Assembly: GCA_964036045.1 (NCBI GenBank) | Contig: OZ038385.1 | Coordinates: forward strand, 42,430,765-42,494,764 | DNA length: 64,000 nt | Source: Eutreptiella sp. 'Long Island Sound 2002' | Lineage: Eukaryota; Euglenozoa; Euglenophyceae; Eutreptiales; Eutreptiaceae | Reading direction: 5' to 3' | Part shown: in pieces, positions 11,440 to 21,450 of the stretch | Numbering within the stretch: the first letter of the stretch is position 1 | How the letters are laid out: every line of letters begins with the position of its first letter | Translations under genes and position numbers: made by a program | The notes under the pieces: generated by a model | What the model saw: only the letters and a program-made list of their open reading frames with translations | Database searches by the model: none | What the model was told of the DNA's origin: nothing

Positions 11440-11765
11440 AATGCGTGTAACAAAAATATCGTGTGGTCGTGTAATTTTTTTTTGGCAGTAAGTCGTGTAA
11501 GCCCGTCACAAGCATTAGCGCAAGAAAAAATTACACGACGAGACGATTTTATTGTACACGCGTTTGCCGCAAAAAAAATTACACGAACTGGCGATTGTTT
11601 TGTACACGCGTTTACCGCCAAAAAACATTACACGGCGTGACGACTTTTTTGTTACACGCATTTGCTGCAAAAAAAATTACACGACTTACCTCAAAAAAAA
11701 ATTTGCACGATGTGACAATTTTTTCCTACACGCGTTTACCACAAAATAAAAAAAATACATGACCT
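11440..11765. repeat. A-tract/ACACG repeat cluster
   Basis: Five to six diverged copies of a roughly 60-bp unit centred on CGCAAAAAAAATTACACGAC followed by GATTTTTTGTACACGCGTTT. Related copies lie at 13040-13130 and 63770-63990. No coding content. Confidence 0.75.
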
Positions 11766-11805
11766 TACCGCAAAGAAACAATTACCAATTTATCTGAGAA
11801 TGCAT

Positions 11806-11975
11806 GCCTGTAGGCGACGTGCCCACCTGTGGGCCACTTGTGATTTTTTCCCCGCGCTTGGTGTTGGGGAGGCCCCGAGAATGCAGGGGTGACGTAGCAC
11901 TTCCGCCCTCTGTTGGGCCCCCGAGAAGGCAAGGCTGAGGTAGCCACTTCTGATTTTGTTCTCCTTTGCAGGGCG
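11806..11975 (-). repeat. Inverted relic of the 85-bp minisatellite unit
   Basis: Reads as the reverse complement of the 6.9-8.3 kb unit: GCCCACCTGTGGGCCACTT, a GATTTTTTCCCC block, a diverged middle, then GCAGGGGTGACGTAGC. A second partial copy follows (GTAGCCACTTCTGATTTTG at about 11940). Shows that the minisatellite unit has been dispersed and inverted. Confidence 0.6.
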
Positions 11976-12012
11976 GTCCTTAAGGGGCCAGTCCTTTTTT
12001 TTGTTAAGGTTA

Positions 12013-12140
12013 GGTTAGGGACCTGCAATGCACGCTTTGTTGCGTGGCCCCTTGAGTTGGGGTTAGGGACTCGCAATCCACGCTTCGTTGCGTGGCCCCT
12101 TGAGTTGGGGTTAGGGACTCGCAATCCACGCCTAGCATTT
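12013..12140 (+). repeat. 48-bp tandem repeat, 2.6 copies
   Basis: GGTTAGGGAC starts at 12013, 12061 and 12109. Each unit contains the hairpin CCACGC-TTCGTT-GCGTGG. Confidence 0.85.
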
Positions 12141-12381
12141 CCGCCCTCTTTTGGGCCCCCCGAGGAGACAGGGCTGATCGTGCTGTGCGTTCGTTGAAGC
12201 GCACGGTGATAATGTGGAGGGCATGGCCGAGCTTCCTGCCCCCCCCCCCCCCTAGCACCCAAGTTGAAGGTGCACTTTCGGCTATCGAGGATAGTGTTCA
12301 GGGCACCCCAACCCCACTCGAGGGAAGGAGGCCTCCGCTGAGCAGAGCGTGGAAAGCCCAGAGGCCAGGCCGCAACCTTCC

Positions 12382-12639
12382 ATGACCACTCCCACAGAGG
12401 AGGACACCCGTCCCAAGGTCCTCATCCGTGGAGAGGGGCGCCGGGTGCCGGATGGCTACCTAGTAGATGCATCTGGCCAGCTGGAGCGTGATCAGCTTTT
12501 CATCAATGACTTGTCCAAGCAGCTGGTGGCAGAGTTGCGCGCCGCTTGTTAGTTTAACCCCAATCCTGGTGCAAAGCTCAAGTTTAGTGACACAAAAACG
12601 GACTTGATCTACAAGCGTGCATTCTGCAACTACTTGTAG
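12382..12639 (+). pseudogene. Short ORF broken by two TAG codons
   Basis: From ATG 12382 the frame encodes MTTPTEEDTRPKVLIRGEGR and then a charged helix-like segment, reaching TAG at 12550. Coding character continues (FNPNPGAKLKFSDTKTDLIY) to a second TAG at 12637 and slightly beyond. No domain recognised. Either a decayed gene or a gene read through TAG. Confidence 0.35.
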
Positions 12640-13706
12640 CGGGTGCATGTTTTGTGGGCTGTATTTTCCTCCGCTCGTTTGGTGTACCAATGGTGGAGTG
12701 TATAAGATTGCCATTATATTGGCCCCATACCAGTGCCTTGGTGGCCTATAATGGTGGCACTAGAATTGGCCATGGCCCTGTTAGGACTCTTTTTCTTGAG
12801 CCTGATTTTGTTTCCAGTGCTGGCACACTGGATGTTGGCCACGGCTCTGTCGGGACTCTTTTCTTGAGCCTGATTTTGTGTCTGGTGCCAATGACACCAT
12901 GTGAAACTATGTTATATTGGCCGAGTCCCAACTAATTGGTGGCCACACAGAGTACTATGTGCTTTGTGGACCCGGCAGCTGTGCATATTGCGCATGTATT
13001 GCAAAGGTTGCATTTCTTTCAATTTTTCCAATTTTTTTTTTAGTTCACACGACCTACTGCAAAAAGAAATTACATGCTTTTACCGCAAAAAAAATTACAC
13101 GACTAGACAATTTTTTGTACGTGACTTACATTTTTCACAATGTGAAGGTCTGGTCGCAAGAGATGTTCCTCCGGGGTTCACATGTACACCAAATGTGCTC
13201 GGGACATCTGCCTGAAATTTGTGTGACTTCAAGGCAATAGAGAGGGAAGTAACGCAACCATTGCACGGTACTGGCAAGGAACACAAACCAACACAGTGCA
13301 TCTCAAAACAGTGTGGTGCGTCTCCCAAATGTGCTATGATGACGGACACAACCAGAACAGGTAACTGTGAACGCAATCCCGTGGGAGGTACACATGAAAA
13401 TGGAATGGAAAGGCAAAGAAGGCCGACTGGCAACGTGGGATTTCAACCAATTTTCAATTCAGTATGATAACTTGCATCAATTGAAACATTTGTTACCTGA
13501 TGCAACGCGAATTCAGGATTCAACAGTGTTGTGGCAGGGCAATCCATAATGACGGGAGCAGGTGCTCTTAGTGGCCCAGGCTGCGGGTGCGCATTGTCCA
13601 GGCCGCATCCCGCAGACTGCACAAGCACAGGGAAGCGTTTGATACACGATTGATGGATTCACGGAAGGAGCATGCACACACCGAATGCCACATTTTTTTC
13701 TCTCAG
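12640..13706. other. Intergenic or 5' region of the collagen-like gene
   Basis: Holds a two-copy 69-bp tandem duplication at 12767-12895 (TTGGCCA...TTCTTGAGCCTGATTTTG) and a copy of the A-tract/ACACG repeat at 13040-13130. The 3' edge, CACATTTTTTTCTCTCAG at 13689-13706, is a strong acceptor-like tract directly before the collagen ATG, so a 5' exon or UTR intron may lie in here. No exon can be fixed. Confidence 0.4.
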
Positions 13707-16058
13707 ATGCCCCGTTTATTATTGGCATATCTGATTTGGTTGCAATGGCTGTTGATGGTCGTTGCTACTGATCCCACATGTGTCCTTCCCCCAGGGTACC
13801 TGAGTGATGAGCCTCGGTGCAACCCCGGGACTGCCGGATGTACCCTTTCAGAACTGAAGAGTGCTACCGTGACTTGTGCCAGTGCATTCGTTGGGACTCC
13901 GCGGATAAGCAGCGCGGTCTGTTCCGACGGAGCGGGCCCTCCGGGGCCTGTGGGAGCTCCAGGGCTGCCAGGCCCTCCCGGGCCTCCCGGGCCGCAGGGC
14001 TCGCCAGGGCCCCCGGGCCCCCCCGGACCAGCGGGGAGCCCGGGACCCGCAGGACCAGCTGGAGCCCCGGGGGAGCCCGGGGCCCCCGGTCCCGCCGGGC
14101 CCGGCGGCGCCAAATTCCGGGTGCAGGAGCAACGCCGCCCCTTCGCGGGGCTCGCGGGGTGCGCGGCGCTGTGCCGCCTGCCCCGGGAGCACACCAGCTC
14201 CAACGCCGCCTGCAACCCCCGCTACAGCCCCGGCTGCACGACGGCGGCCCTGCTGGAGTCGAGGCTCCGGTGCCCGGACGGCAGAGAGCCCGATCCCGTG
14301 GGCGAGGCCGTGTGCCCCGCGGACTTCCCCGCCCTCCCCACGGCCCCGCCCGGAGTCCCAGGGCCGGCGGGGCCCCCGGGGGATCGTGGGGCGGACGGGC
14401 CCATGGGGGAGCCGGGGCTGGAGGGACCGCGGGGAAGCGGGGGGCCACCGGGCCCCACGGGGCCTCCCGGAGCCCCCGGCCCACGCGGCCCCGCTGGAGC
14501 CCCGGGGCCCCCGGGACCGGCGGCCAGGGCTCAAGGCGCCAAGTTCGCGGTGCAGTCCGACGCGGCGCACGTCTTCACGAGCCTCTCCGGCTGCGCGTGC
14601 CCCGCCGGCGACGTGCGGTGCCTTGCGTTCGCGACCGCCCCGGTACCGACCCCGAAGCCGCCGGCTGCATTGCCCCCCGGCCCCCCTGGCCCCCAAGGCC
14701 CCAAAGGCCCCCAAGGCCCAGCAGGGCCGCCAGGAGAGCCGGGACCGCCTGGTACCCCTGGAGAGCCGGGACCGCCAGGCCCTCCCGGAATAGATGGCCC
14801 CACAGGCCCCCGCGGACCTGCAGGCCCCCCGGGAGAGCCCGGACCCCCAGGCACCCCCGGGCCAGGCGGGGGGAGGGCAGCGCCGTCCCCTTCGGCGTCC
14901 CCTTCGGAGAGTGTGTCAAGCTCCACCACGGGCAGTCCCTTGCAGTCCCCCTCGGAAAGCCCTTCGCCCTCGGAAAGCCCTTCGCCGTCCCCTACGGCAA
15001 GTCCAGGGGTGGGGAGCCCCTCCTCCTCGGCGTTCTCGCCGCCTCCCGCGACCCAGATTGTGGAACCCAAGGCCAGCCCCAGGCCCAGCCCCAGCCCCAG
15101 CCCCAGCCCCAGCCCCGGCCCCAGCTCGGCCAGGCCCAACATTCAGAGCGTGGAATCCTTCGACGACCTTCACAGTTGGGTGCACTTGCATTTGGGCTTC
15201 GCCATCGGCAGTGTCCCAGCCGCTGCCCCGCAGGTGACCTCCAGTGCGCTGGTGACGCACGGGGCAACAATGGCCATGGGCACGTGGCTCTCCACGTCGT
15301 TCGCCCTGCCGAGCGTCACCGTGGCTGACCAGGATTACGAGGTCGTGGACTGGGGCCCGGGGGTCGACCGCGCCACAATCGCCATCCACGACTTCACCGC
15401 ATCGGACGCAGTGCTTGGCACGGCCCTGGCCCCGCCCTCCGCAGTGCACACCGCGGCCTCGCAGGTGGTGTCCGTCACCCGGTGGGACCAGGCCGGCAAC
15501 AAGATCACTGGCAGCTCCATGACCTTCACCCTCCGCCTGGGAAGCAGCTTCGTCCAAGAGTTCCACCGGTACGCGGACAACTCCAACGTGCCCCATAATG
15601 TGCTCACTGAAAGGGGAACGGTGACCGGGTGCTCACCCCCGGAGACCGGGTGCCTGCGAATCACCACCAGGACCTCCTCCATCGCAGGCTTCAACGCCTC
15701 GGCAAGCCCCGCCCCGAGCACAAGCCCCAGCGCAAGCCCTAGCGCAGCAAAAAGTGATTGGAGTCCAACAGCTTTGTTTGCGCTTCTTGGCCTACTGATC
15801 ATTCCTGCGGGCTTCCTGTGCTTTTGGGTCTGCAAGAGGTCCATCAGAACTAACTCTCCAACGAAGTACCTCGTACCTGAGCTCATGAACACGGGTAGCT
15901 CTATTGCCATGAACCCAAAATGGGCCGAAGATCCCATACCGCCCACACCCCATGAGGGGACTCCCCTTCCGAGTGCAGGGGTAGACCTGCTCGGATCGGA
16001 TCCCCACGTGGAACCCGTTTCAGCCCAAGCCGACACCCGCAGTCCGCCGAGGGACTAA
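13707..16058 (+). CDS. Collagen-like type I membrane protein, 783 residues
   Basis: ATG 13707 is chosen because it follows an acceptor-like tract and begins a signal peptide ([20 protein letters not shown], residues 1-20). Three uninterrupted Gly-X-Y blocks follow at about residues 77-133, 215-272 and 325-388, Pro-rich and collagen-like. They alternate with a repeated Cys module: CNP-x4-GC...C...AVC before blocks 1 and 2 (residues 38-72 and about 172-207), and GAKF-x-VQ...GCA...C after blocks 1 and 2. A Ser-Pro-rich stalk (392-480, pherophorin-like composition) leads to a globular ectodomain of unknown fold (480-665), a second Ser-rich linker, one membrane span (about 686-708, ending FWVCKRS) and a 75-residue Pro-rich cytoplasmic tail. 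TAA at 16056. Likely a trimeric cell-surface or matrix protein. The most intact gene in the window. Confidence 0.9.
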   Translation: MPRLLLAYLIWLQWLLMVVATDPTCVLPPGYLSDEPRCNPGTAGCTLSELKSATVTCASAFVGTPRISSAVCSDGAGPPGPVGAPGLPGPPGPPGPQGSPGPPGPPGPAGSPGPAGPAGAPGEPGAPGPAGPGGAKFRVQEQRRPFAGLAGCAALCRLPREHTSSNAACNPRYSPGCTTAALLESRLRCPDGREPDPVGEAVCPADFPALPTAPPGVPGPAGPPGDRGADGPMGEPGLEGPRGSGGPPGPTGPPGAPGPRGPAGAPGPPGPAARAQGAKFAVQSDAAHVFTSLSGCACPAGDVRCLAFATAPVPTPKPPAALPPGPPGPQGPKGPQGPAGPPGEPGPPGTPGEPGPPGPPGIDGPTGPRGPAGPPGEPGPPGTPGPGGGRAAPSPSASPSESVSSSTTGSPLQSPSESPSPSESPSPSPTASPGVGSPSSSAFSPPPATQIVEPKASPRPSPSPSPSPSPGPSSARPNIQSVESFDDLHSWVHLHLGFAIGSVPAAAPQVTSSALVTHGATMAMGTWLSTSFALPSVTVADQDYEVVDWGPGVDRATIAIHDFTASDAVLGTALAPPSAVHTAASQVVSVTRWDQAGNKITGSSMTFTLRLGSSFVQEFHRYADNSNVPHNVLTERGTVTGCSPPETGCLRITTRTSSIAGFNASASPAPSTSPSASPSAAKSDWSPTALFALLGLLIIPAGFLCFWVCKRSIRTNSPTKYLVPELMNTGSSIAMNPKWAEDPIPPTPHEGTPLPSAGVDLLGSDPHVEPVSAQADTRSPPRD

Positions 16059-16239
16059 CCACCTGCCTACCCTGCCAGCAGCCAATGCTCTAGCTGAGTG
16101 AGGTGTATCACGTCCAGGCCGCCGCCCTCCCTCCCGATGGCGCCGTGCTGGACCCTGTGTCATTGCCCCCTCCCTCCCTCCCCAGAAAGCTCCAAGAGGG
16201 CAAACTGAGATGCATTGAACCGAGTGTGTCTGGCCTGGC

Positions 16240-16412
16240 CTGAGGTCACGATCATGGTGGTCATGGCTAATGGGAGGCAGGGCAAAAGGGGGGTGACTTG
16301 TCATGACCAGACCATGACAACTCATGACCGTTGACTGCTGACCGTCACTGTTCTTGGGGCTAACCTGTCACAATGTGAGCGTGATGAGCCATGACATGAC
16401 CTGTCATGACCT
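16240..16412. repeat. TCATGAC motif cluster in the collagen 3' UTR
   Basis: The palindrome-containing heptamer TCATGAC or its shifted form CATGAC occurs about nine times in 170 bp (for example at 16300, 16313, 16321, 16391 and 16403). It may be an RNA-binding cluster or simply a local short repeat. Confidence 0.5.
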
Positions 16413-16427
16413 AACCCTTGTTTATGC

Positions 16428-16433
16428 AATAAA
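16428..16433 (+). promoter_or_regulatory. AATAAA polyadenylation signal of the collagen-like gene
   Basis: AATAAA lies 370 bp after the collagen stop, followed by A/T-rich sequence. Its use would argue against lineages that favour TGTAA. Confidence 0.5.
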
Positions 16434-16735
16434 CAACAGTTTAATACAATGGCGGTACCCCTGGTCTTCCTTAGAACTCACTGAGTTTGTTGTTGTTTGA
16501 GTTTGCTTGGTCAGCTGGGCCTCCCGCCAAAACAGAAGGTAAATACGGCATCAAACCCTGACATCATGGCCTTGGACGGGGTGTGTACTTGGGCTTGACC
16601 TGCCGGCCCGACTGCGGCGCCATGGCCCGCCAGACCTGGCGCTTTGCCCAGCCTTTCGCACACTTTGGTAGCTCTCAACGCCATGGGAGAAGCCCGTTCG
16701 TCCATCAAACCTGCCACCCTTCCTTGATCACTCGC

Positions 16736-16930
16736 CCCGCTTAGTGACTGGTTGATACTGTACCAGGGGGGGGGGGGGGGGGGGGGGTGGGTGGGTGGGT
16801 CTGAGGGTGGGTGGCTGGGTTTGTCTGGGTTTTCCCCGATTTTGGGGAAAATGCAGGTACCCCCCCCCCCCTGGGGGGGTGTCCGCTTTTTTGGGTGTGT
16901 GGGTGGGTTGCTGATCTTGGTAGACCCGCC
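16736..16930. repeat. G-rich dispersed repeat, copy 1
   Basis: GTGACTGGTTGATACTGTAC followed by an approximately 19-base G run, GGGTGGGTGGGT blocks, GATTTTGGGGAAAATGCAGG, a C run and GTGTCCGCTTTTTTGGGTG. The same elements recur at 18046-18390 with more than 90 percent identity. The G blocks could form G-quadruplexes. Confidence 0.8.
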
Positions 16931-17573
16931 CGCGCCTCCCTCTCCACTGTGCGTGTGTTGCACGATGCTGGACTGCCGGCATGCCGGGCTGGCGCGGTGC
17001 CGCGGCGCTGTGCAGCAGCGCCGTGCGCCCGGGGGAGGCGGGGTCTCATCTCAGGAACTTGCCAAGCCAGCCTCCCGCCGAGGTCCACGGCATTGCGTTG
17101 CCCGGTGGTTTTAGATCTCTGCCTCATGTGAATCGGAATCATATCAAGGTGGCGCACCGTGTGCTGTGCCCGCGCTGTGCGAAAAATAGGCTATTTTGGA
17201 CCCGTCTTCCGCGATGGCCAGGGTGACCGCAGTAACTACTGTGTTCCCAGACACGGGACTACTCAGATTCTTCCTCAGTCCAAAAACTCAGATAATGAGT
17301 TCAAACAAATTATGTTTTTGCTTAACAATGGAAGAGTGCCGTCAACATCTGCTGTTTTTACCCTGTGGACGTAGCTCCCCCGGGGGGGGGGGGGGTGGTG
17401 GTTTTCAGGGTGGTCACGTGAAAGCTGACGTACTGCTGGCCGCTGTGCGCACGCTGTGCAGAAACGCCCCAAGTCGTGTCGATAGGGCTGCTACAGACAC
17501 CAGGAATGTCAGTGCATTGCGTATTTTGGGATGGCCACATAGAATGATGGCCTGTGCCTTTTTTTGTTCAGGC
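16931..17573. other. No supported gene; repeat fragments
   Basis: GTGCTGTGCCCGCGCTGTGCGAAAAA at 17160-17185 and a TTTTCAGGG...GAAACGCCCC block at 17400-17480 are diverged relatives of sequences in the 4.7-kb units (37246-37290 and 37460-37545). A 14-base G run sits at 17383. ORFs are weak. Confidence 0.4.
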
Positions 17574-17690
17574 CCCAACGCTCACCCAATGCTCACCCAA
17601 CCCTCACCCAAACCTCAGAACACTCTCACCAAACCTCACCAACTGTCACCCAACCCTCAACAACCCTCACCCAACCCACTATGGATACAC
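17574..17690 (+). repeat. TCACCCAA short-unit minisatellite
   Basis: About ten imperfect copies of a 9-11 bp unit, TCACCCAAC, TCACCAAAC and the like. Low complexity; no coding inferred. Confidence 0.8.
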
Positions 17691-18045
17691 TTGGGAACAT
17701 GTTGGGTGGATTGCTTTATTGCTTTATAAGCTATATCACACTGAAACAATTGCCGCCGGGGGTCTTTTTCACAACTTTTCGTTTTTTTTTTACATTGCGG
17801 AAAATCAAAAGTTGTTGACGTCCTGTGTGTTATCCCTGCATCCTTGTATCCCCCATCCACAGGCCACAGGTTCCACACTTGAAAGGTTCCATGGCCGGCG
17901 ACTGCCCTCATGGTACCAGCAAGGCAAATTTGGTCCTTGTCCACAGCAGTCAGACCTGCACCTATCCAAACCTTGTCCTCTGGAGTCCTCTGGAGGAACA
18001 ACGGTGATTTCGGCCTTCTTGTGTTGTGCACAGGCCATTGCTTGG

Positions 18046-18390
18046 TGACTGGTTGATACTGTACCGGGGGGGGGGGGGTTCAATGATCCAGTGGTACTCG
18101 CATGGCGCCGGTGAGAGCTTATCGCCGCGGGACTGCTGTTCACTCGTTAGTAACCACTGACGAGCATATATTTTTCTGTGCGGAACCCCGACTACATCGA
18201 AGCCGTGGTCAACTCCGACTACATCACAGACTTCCCATGGGGGGGTTGGTTGGGTGGGTCTGAGGGTGGGTGGGTGGGTTTGTCTGGGTTTCCCCCGATT
18301 TTGGGGAAAATGCAGGTACCCCCCCTTGGGGGGGGGTGTCCGCTTTTTTGGGTGTGTGGGTGGGTTGCTGATCTTGGTAGACCACCAACG
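18046..18390. repeat. G-rich dispersed repeat, copy 2, split
   Basis: Matches 16736-16930 in two parts: GACTGGTTGATACTGTAC plus a G run (18046-18077) and the GGGTGGGTCTGAGGG to CTTGGTAGACC part (18240-18390). About 160 bp of unrelated sequence separates them. Confidence 0.75.
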
Positions 18391-18457
18391 TTGTTCATGG
18401 GCTGAGGCTGTGTGCTGGCTTTGTTTGTGCGTGAAAAAACACTTTTTGTTTCAGGTG

Positions 18458-18847
18458 TCTAGTGCGATCCTGAAGCCTCATGCATTGCCTGTGCCTTGTG
18501 ACACGCCCTGCCCTTCCCGTTCCTCGTACGCAGCCCTCCCAGTGCCCTGTGGGGGGCCCTGGAGCTGCTTGGACATTGCCCGATACACTGCCCGCAAAGC
18601 AAGCAGCGCCCCATACACTGCCCACTGCAGAGCAGAAGGGGGTGCCCATACCGCTCCCTCACACAATCCCTTGGCACAGCACCTGCACGAGAGTCCAGAT
18701 GTCCCTACAAGATTGTCCCTTCCGGGGGAGGCCCACTGCCCATCCCAAATGATGTGGGATCCCTTTTGAAAAGGTGTGTGTCTGACCCCTTCTTGACCCT
18801 TTTTTGGTCCCCAAGTGGCCGTGTTCAAGGATTTTTGAACATGCACG
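18458..18847 (+). repeat. Inverted-duplication arm A, segment 1
   Basis: Nearly identical in reverse complement to 47632-48017. Both carry the same open frames on both strands, which shows a recent copy, not constraint. No protein domain recognised. Confidence 0.9.
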
Positions 18848-18954
18848 GTTTGCAAAATGGCAGTAGACCGCCCCCAAATGTCTTGTGCTTTGTTTCGTCT
18901 CTTGTGGGTGTCCAGGTGAGGCAAAGCGGATGCATAAGGAACATTTTTGTACCA

Positions 18955-19080
18955 CGGAAACACCACAGAAAATCACGGAAATATCACGGAAATACCACGG
19001 AAAATCACGGAAAATCACGGAAAATCACGGAAAATCACGGAAAATCACGGAAGGGTTTTTTCAGGCCAATCACGGAAATA
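18955..19080 (+). repeat. AAAATCACGG minisatellite
   Basis: Roughly eleven copies of a 10-11 bp unit AAAATCACGG, some as AAATATCACGG, with an 18-bp interruption near 19055. Confidence 0.9.
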
Positions 19081-19119
19081 GTAGAATCCCTGTTGATTGG
19101 CTTTGATGCATGTCTCGGG

Positions 19120-19802
19120 GTAAAACCACTTGTTTGAGCACCCCAAACGATCTGGGATCAACTTTGGAAAACATCATTCTGGACCACTGTTTTACCCGCA
19201 TGCGGCGCCGCCAATTATCGGGCCCTTTAGCGGGTCCTTTCATTGTGTCCTTCAACGGAGTCCTTCAAGGGGCTCCTTCAAGGTGGTCTATCAAAGGTTC
19301 ACAGGGCTTCTGTAGTGCGGTCCCTTGAAGGGTCACTGAGGAGGTACTTCATGCCGGTCTTTCAAAAGGATTTCGAAGGGGGGCTTGTTAGCGTTGTCTT
19401 GGTCCTTTCTTGGGGTCGTTGACCAGGGTCCTTGTCGAGGTGCTTTGACTTGTGTAAATCATGTTCCCTTCCCCACCAGCTCGGTCCCAATATTCAGTCA
19501 TGGTTAGGCCACATCCGCAAACAATTGCTTAAGGTTCACCAAAACGTAGGCAGCATCCAGGATGTTTGGCACATGGGGTGGCGGGTGGGGGGGTTGGCAC
19601 AAGGCCTCAGGGGGGGGGGGGGGGATGGCGCACGTGGTGGTGGTGGTGGGTAGCACGGCCTGGGAGGTTTGCCCCTCGTGTAACGAGGTGCACAATTGCG
19701 GTGAAACACTCCCCTCGTGGCTGCTTCCGTCAAACCCCATGGTGTATGTTACTCAGACCCTTGACGTCCCTATGGCAACACAAACCATAAATGACAGTGT
19801 AC
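19120..19802 (+). repeat. Inverted-duplication arm A, segment 2
   Basis: Matches the reverse complement of about 45008-45700 along its whole length at more than 95 percent by eye. Contains CTTCAAGG/CCTTCAA short repeats (19240-19330) and a G run with GGTGGTGGTGG (19605-19650). The segment CACTTGTTTGAGCACCCCAA at 19128 is also shared with the 162-bp repeat at 46.6 kb. Confidence 0.9.
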
Positions 19803-20340
19803 AAGCCGTTGGCCGTTGGCCCCCACCTTGCGCGGCCTGGCCGCCCTCTGGCTCCACCAAGTGACCACCGGTACGGGGGTCTAGGCGTCTCGTTGGGCGA
19901 TTCTAAGCTTTGGAAACCACAAAAAGTGGTGGTGGGGGGGTGCAGGTGGACTAGGTGCCCTCGGAATTTGGTTTTGAGCTGCAAAGCCCAAGACACGGCC
20001 CGTTCTTGGTTTTGGGGCTGCTTGACACGAATAGGGCACATTCTGGACCATTTTTGGGCATTTTTGGGCCGTTTCTCGGACATAGTTAGAGTTGGAGGGC
20101 AACAAAGAGCCGTCTGCCACAAGGAAGTCACGGTGCACGTGGAGTGTAGGAACCGTTTCCCTTCGTTTCTCCGTTTTGGGGCCGTTTTGGGCCAAAAAAG
20201 GCTGTTTTGACGCAGAAAATGCGCAGTTTTGGGTGGGCACCTCGCGACTTGGTGCCCCCGCCCCGGGGCGCCACCGGTGAGGTTTTGGCTAAGAACTTGG
20301 ATTTGGCAAGGCCACCACCACCTAGGCTCTAGGATGGCTA
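19803..20340 (+). repeat. Diverged 540-bp repeat, copy 1
   Basis: Direct-orientation match (roughly 75-80 percent by eye) to 46985-47520, with shared landmarks GGCTCCACCAAGTGA, GGACTAGGTGCCCTCGGAAT, CCCGCCCCGGGGCGCCA and GGATGGCTAGAGTAGAGTAG. It directly follows inverted arm A here but lies in the opposite relative orientation at 47 kb. Probably an old element; no ORF conserved. Confidence 0.75.
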
Positions 20341-20465
20341 GAGTAGAGTAGACGATGAGTGACCAATCAAGGTGGATGAGGTGGACGCAATTGGAATGCA
20401 ACTGGAACGCAACTGACGGCTCAGCCGATCGATCGACCCGAGCCCTTATTATACTCGACCGTGCT

Positions 20466-20821
20466 GACGCACAGTGCTGGTAACACGGCCAGCGGTCCAA
20501 TGGTAACGCTGCCGGATGCAGATTCGCAGGCGTCGGTTCGAATCCTGCTCTGCTGAATTTTAGCGCCGCCGCCGGCGGCGGCGCGAAAGCGGCCAGACTG
20601 GGTTCCAACCGCCGACCACACGGATGCCGGTCAGCTGCATTACCACTCGGCCACTGCTTGGATTACGGCGAAGGGCCTCCCTGCTGCTTGGGGCCGCATC
20701 TGCCACTGACAAAAAACCCAAACTGTGTGTATCTGTCTGAGTGCCTGCTTGCTGGCTCAGGGACTGATTGGCTGACTGTCAACCTCTCTTCGAGGTGCAC
20801 TGCCGAAGGCAATAGAATTTT
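20466..20821 (+). mobile_element. SINE with two convergent tRNA-like heads, copy A
   Basis: Homologous to 61450-61799. On the + strand an A box (GGTCCAATGGTAACGC, 20494-20509) and B box (GGTTCGAATCC, 20535-20545) lie 41 bp apart. On the - strand a second pair faces it: A box GTGGCCGAGTGGTAATGC (20654-20637) and B box GGTTGGAACCC (20610-20600), 44 bp apart, of the Ser/Leu type. A (GCC)n/(GGC)n palindrome (20563-20584) separates the heads. A body and the tail TGCCGAAGGCAATAGAATT follow; TGCC-GAA-GGCA folds as a hairpin. Short interspersed elements use such boxes for RNA polymerase III and a partner LINE for copying; the partner is not visible here. Confidence 0.75.
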
Positions 20822-21295
20822 GGGACCGCTGTTTTTGTGGTCCAGAATGGAGGATTGGGTGTTTGTAGAGCGTTTGTACAGGGAAAGAGGGGCTCAGTCA
20901 TGTCTGTGATGGTGCATTCTGTTCATAACAAGATTGTACTACACATTGGAACCCCATGCTGCTTGTTCTGATGTGATTTTCAGTCATGGCTAACAATGTT
21001 ATTCCCGGTCTGGCTGTCACATGTGTCACGCGCAGCACGGCCTTGTCTAAGCACGGGGTGGGCGCTGAACCGCCGTTTTGGCCTGATTTCTGGCACCGCG
21101 GCCGTGCTTGCGCAAGGGGGGGGGTATGTCGAGACATTCCCTTTTCCGATACTCGGGGCATCGTCCATAGTGTTCAACAGCAGTGTGACATTGGTCACGA
21201 TCACTTTTACCTCTGTATTCTGTATTCTGTAACCTCTGTGCTCTGTATTGTTTATATGTTGTTCAAGGTGGGATGGTATATGGTGTTTGGTGTGG
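20822..21295 (+). other. Duplicated gene fragment related to 8.4-9.1 kb
   Basis: TGTGATTTTCAGYCATGGCT ends at about 20989 and is the same acceptor-plus-ATG as at 8400-8419; the upstream 40 bp also match. From ATG 20986 the frame begins MANNVIPGLAVTCVTRSTAL and contains ALSKH then PDFW, matching 9012-9060. After about 21110 the similarity ends, in a G run. Probably a diverged or decayed paralogue. A short CTGTATT tandem repeat lies at 21215-21250. Confidence 0.35.
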
Positions 21296-21450
21296 GATGT
21301 GTGCGCGTCCCCATGGGTGCATTGGTCCCCATGGGTGCTCAAGGACACATATTGTCACCAAACGATCACCCTAACCCATCCTAGGGGCAATGAAAGGATT
21401 TCATAAAAAGTCGAAGTTTGAAAAATGGCAGGTGCCACTAAACAGCGTAA
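21296..21450 (-). repeat. Solo inverted copy of the 197-bp repeat
   Basis: In reverse complement it reads TTTAGTGGCACC..., CCCCTAGGATGGGTTAGGGTG, ATCGTTTGGTGACAATA and GAGCACCCATGGGGACC, the landmarks of the tandem array at 42815-43800. Confidence 0.75.

Noticed and set aside
12013-12125. Interstitial TTAGGG telomere
   Set aside because: TTAGGG occurs once per 48-bp unit and is not tandem; the unit is a hairpin-containing minisatellite.
13817-15328. 503-residue and other long frames overlapping the collagen gene
   Set aside because: Shadow frames produced by GC-rich Gly-Pro-Pro codons; the main frame has signal peptide, Gly-X-Y periodicity and membrane span.
18458-18966. Protein gene conserved at 18.5 and 47.7 kb
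   Set aside because: All frames on both strands are shared equally, which reflects recent inverted duplication, not protein constraint.
18960-19080. CRISPR-like array
   Set aside because: The 10-11 bp units have no spacers of regular length and the context is eukaryotic; this is a minisatellite.
20481-20555. Functional tRNA gene
   Set aside because: A and B boxes are present but the acceptor and T stems do not pair well; the sequence continues into a repeated SINE body with a second copy at 61.45 kb.
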